Below are positions 7,436 through 8,495 of a stretch of 8,495 nucleotides of DNA, one piece after another; position 1 is the first letter of the stretch; every line of letters begins with the position of its first letter. The stretch lies in the NCBI GenBank assembly GCA_964477295.1, contig CAYZEZ010000214.1, positions 1-8,495 of the forward strand, given 5' to 3'. The notes beneath the pieces were generated by a model that was not told the DNA's origin, searched no databases, and was given only the letters and a program-made list of their open reading frames with translations. The translations under genes were made by a program, and so were the position numbers. Origin of the DNA: CAYZEZ01 sp964477295 (GTDB taxonomy: Bacteria > Bacteroidota > Bacteroidia > Bacteroidales > SM23-62).

Positions 7436-8495
7436 AAAAAGTTATACTGAATGCCGTCGTGAACCGCCTTCCCATCCCGAAAAACACCGTTGCTGATTTG
7501 GCATCGAACTCATTAAATGGCAATGGGTGGTAGGGATCGTTGTTTGTGGCATCGGCAATATATACTGTATTCATCAGGTTCAATATACTGAACCGTATAC
7601 TGAACCCTACTTTTTCAATCGGCCGGATTGTAAAACGGTATCCTCCGTGCAGGTCAACCATCCGGTAACTTGGAATTTTCCAGGAATCAACAGGGTTACC
7701 GTCATCATCCGTTGTGGATTCAGGAGAAAAGTCAGAATAATATTTCCCGAAATGAGTGATTCGTCCGTTTATATACACTCCTTTCAAAGGTTCGATCCTG
7801 ACACTCCCGCCCATCTGGAACTGGGCCGCATCGCCCACATGGATACCGCGGGCATCGAAGTCAATGGTCTTGTCTACCTGCTCATGGGTCTGGGAATCAA
7901 AAAACTGTAATCCTTCAAATTTCTTATCCCATTTCCAGTCTCCCAGCGACATCAGCCCTTCCACATTAAGGATACTGAGCACCTTATAGATAAAATCAAC
8001 CTCAATTCCTTTGTGCAGTGCATCCATTCCCGGTATGTTGGCGTATGCCCTGAGGCGCCGGTCGGGATCTTCCGGATCGGGATAGTAATAGGAATAGATC
8101 GGGTAGGTTGGCTTGTTTTTCCATTTGGTATAATATGCATTAACATTGGCAGTGAAACGGGGTGAGTGGAAATTGTAGCCCCCTTCGATAGCCATCACTT
8201 TTTCATTTTCGGTTTCTTCTTCAAAAGTGGTTGTAAAGCCTACAAAATAATATCGGAATGCCCTTACTTTTGACAAATAACCCAGGTTAAGGAATACATT
8301 CATATTTGGGTTCAGGTTGTAATTGGCTCCACTTTTGAAGGTGAAACCGGGAGTCCATTTCCAGGCTGACTCACTGTCATCAAAATAATTAATCGCCTTA
8401 TACCCGTTCATGGCGGATGTCAGGTTTATGAAGGTGGTAAGTTTATTCAGTTTGTATTCTGCCTGGAAGAATAGTCCTCCCCATCTGACCAATCC
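7434..8495 (-). CDS. TonB-dependent receptor, C-terminal beta-barrel portion (5' truncated by window edge)
   Basis: About 353 residues of an outer-membrane barrel are visible. The reading frame stays open to the right edge, so the start codon, signal peptide, plug domain and the first barrel strands lie outside. Receptors of this family bind a ligand at the surface and import it using TonB-ExbB-ExbD energy. Evidence is the alternation of aromatic-rich amphipathic strands and polar loops (GGLFFQAEYKLNKLTTFINL near the edge; ANYNLNPNMNVFLNLGYLS; FTANVNAYYTKWKNKP). The NLMNTVYIADA motif close to the C-terminus is typical of TonB-dependent receptors, and the terminus GRRFTTAFSITF ends in Phe, as expected of a beta-signal recognised by the BAM complex. 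Loops are acidic and proline-rich (YYYPDPEDPDRR; STTDDDGNPVD). Ligand class cannot be judged from this part. The TAG stop (7434-7436) overlaps the end of the heptad array, and the next gene on this strand, the secreted PLD protein, begins 215 bp downstream. Confidence 0.9.
   Translation of the reverse strand, partial: GLVRWGGLFFQAEYKLNKLTTFINLTSAMNGYKAINYFDDSESAWKWTPGFTFKSGANYNLNPNMNVFLNLGYLSKVRAFRYYFVGFTTTFEEETENEKVMAIEGGYNFHSPRFTANVNAYYTKWKNKPTYPIYSYYYPDPEDPDRRLRAYANIPGMDALHKGIEVDFIYKVLSILNVEGLMSLGDWKWDKKFEGLQFFDSQTHEQVDKTIDFDARGIHVGDAAQFQMGGSVRIEPLKGVYINGRITHFGKYYSDFSPESTTDDDGNPVDSWKIPSYRMVDLHGGYRFTIRPIEKVGFSIRFSILNLMNTVYIADATNNDPYHPLPFNEFDAKSATVFFGMGRRFTTAFSITF

Overview
The window carries four protein-coding genes, two of them cut by the window edges, plus two unusual heptanucleotide repeat tracts. 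The likely source is a member of the Bacteroidota. Three things point there: the duplicated MacB_PCD/FtsX permeases of about 800 residues with the N-terminal 'NILGLAIGLACS' helix, the C-terminal type IX secretion (T9SS) sorting domain on a large secreted protein, and a TonB-dependent receptor. Gene starts also lack Shine-Dalgarno sequences and are preceded by A/T-rich DNA, as is usual in that phylum. I cannot place it below phylum level from sequence alone.

Layout. Positions 1-2193 and 2234-4666 (plus strand) are two tandem paralogous ABC-transporter permeases of the MacB/FtsX type. The first lacks its N-terminus because of the window edge. No ATPase is in view. A consensus Bacteroidota -7 promoter element (TATCTTTG) lies in the 40-bp gap between them. 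The second permease converges on a minus-strand gene at 4720-7218, which encodes an 832-residue secreted phospholipase D (HKD) family protein. Its domains are: signal peptide, OB-fold-like region, fibronectin-III-like domain, two HKD half-sites, Ig/cadherin-like domain and T9SS sorting tail. Upstream of it on the same strand, running off the right edge, is the C-terminal half of a TonB-dependent receptor barrel (7434-8495).

The most distinctive non-coding content is the two heptad tracts. A 175-bp array of exactly 25 in-phase units of AACCTGY (7261-7435) fills most of the 215-bp gap between the receptor and the PLD gene. A compound 49-bp tract of seven heptads (five GTGACGG-like, then two GAAGAAC; 4666-4714) fills nearly all of the gap between the convergent permease and PLD genes. 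Both begin inside the TAG stop codon of a neighbouring gene, and both carry their G-rich strand in the sense orientation of that gene.

Functionally, the permeases probably form part of an export or envelope-stress-type ABC system whose ATPase lies outside the window. The receptor and the PLD protein are co-directional outer-membrane and surface proteins that may be co-transcribed through the repeat array. A joint role, such as degrading an extracellular phosphodiester substrate and importing the product, is only an inference.
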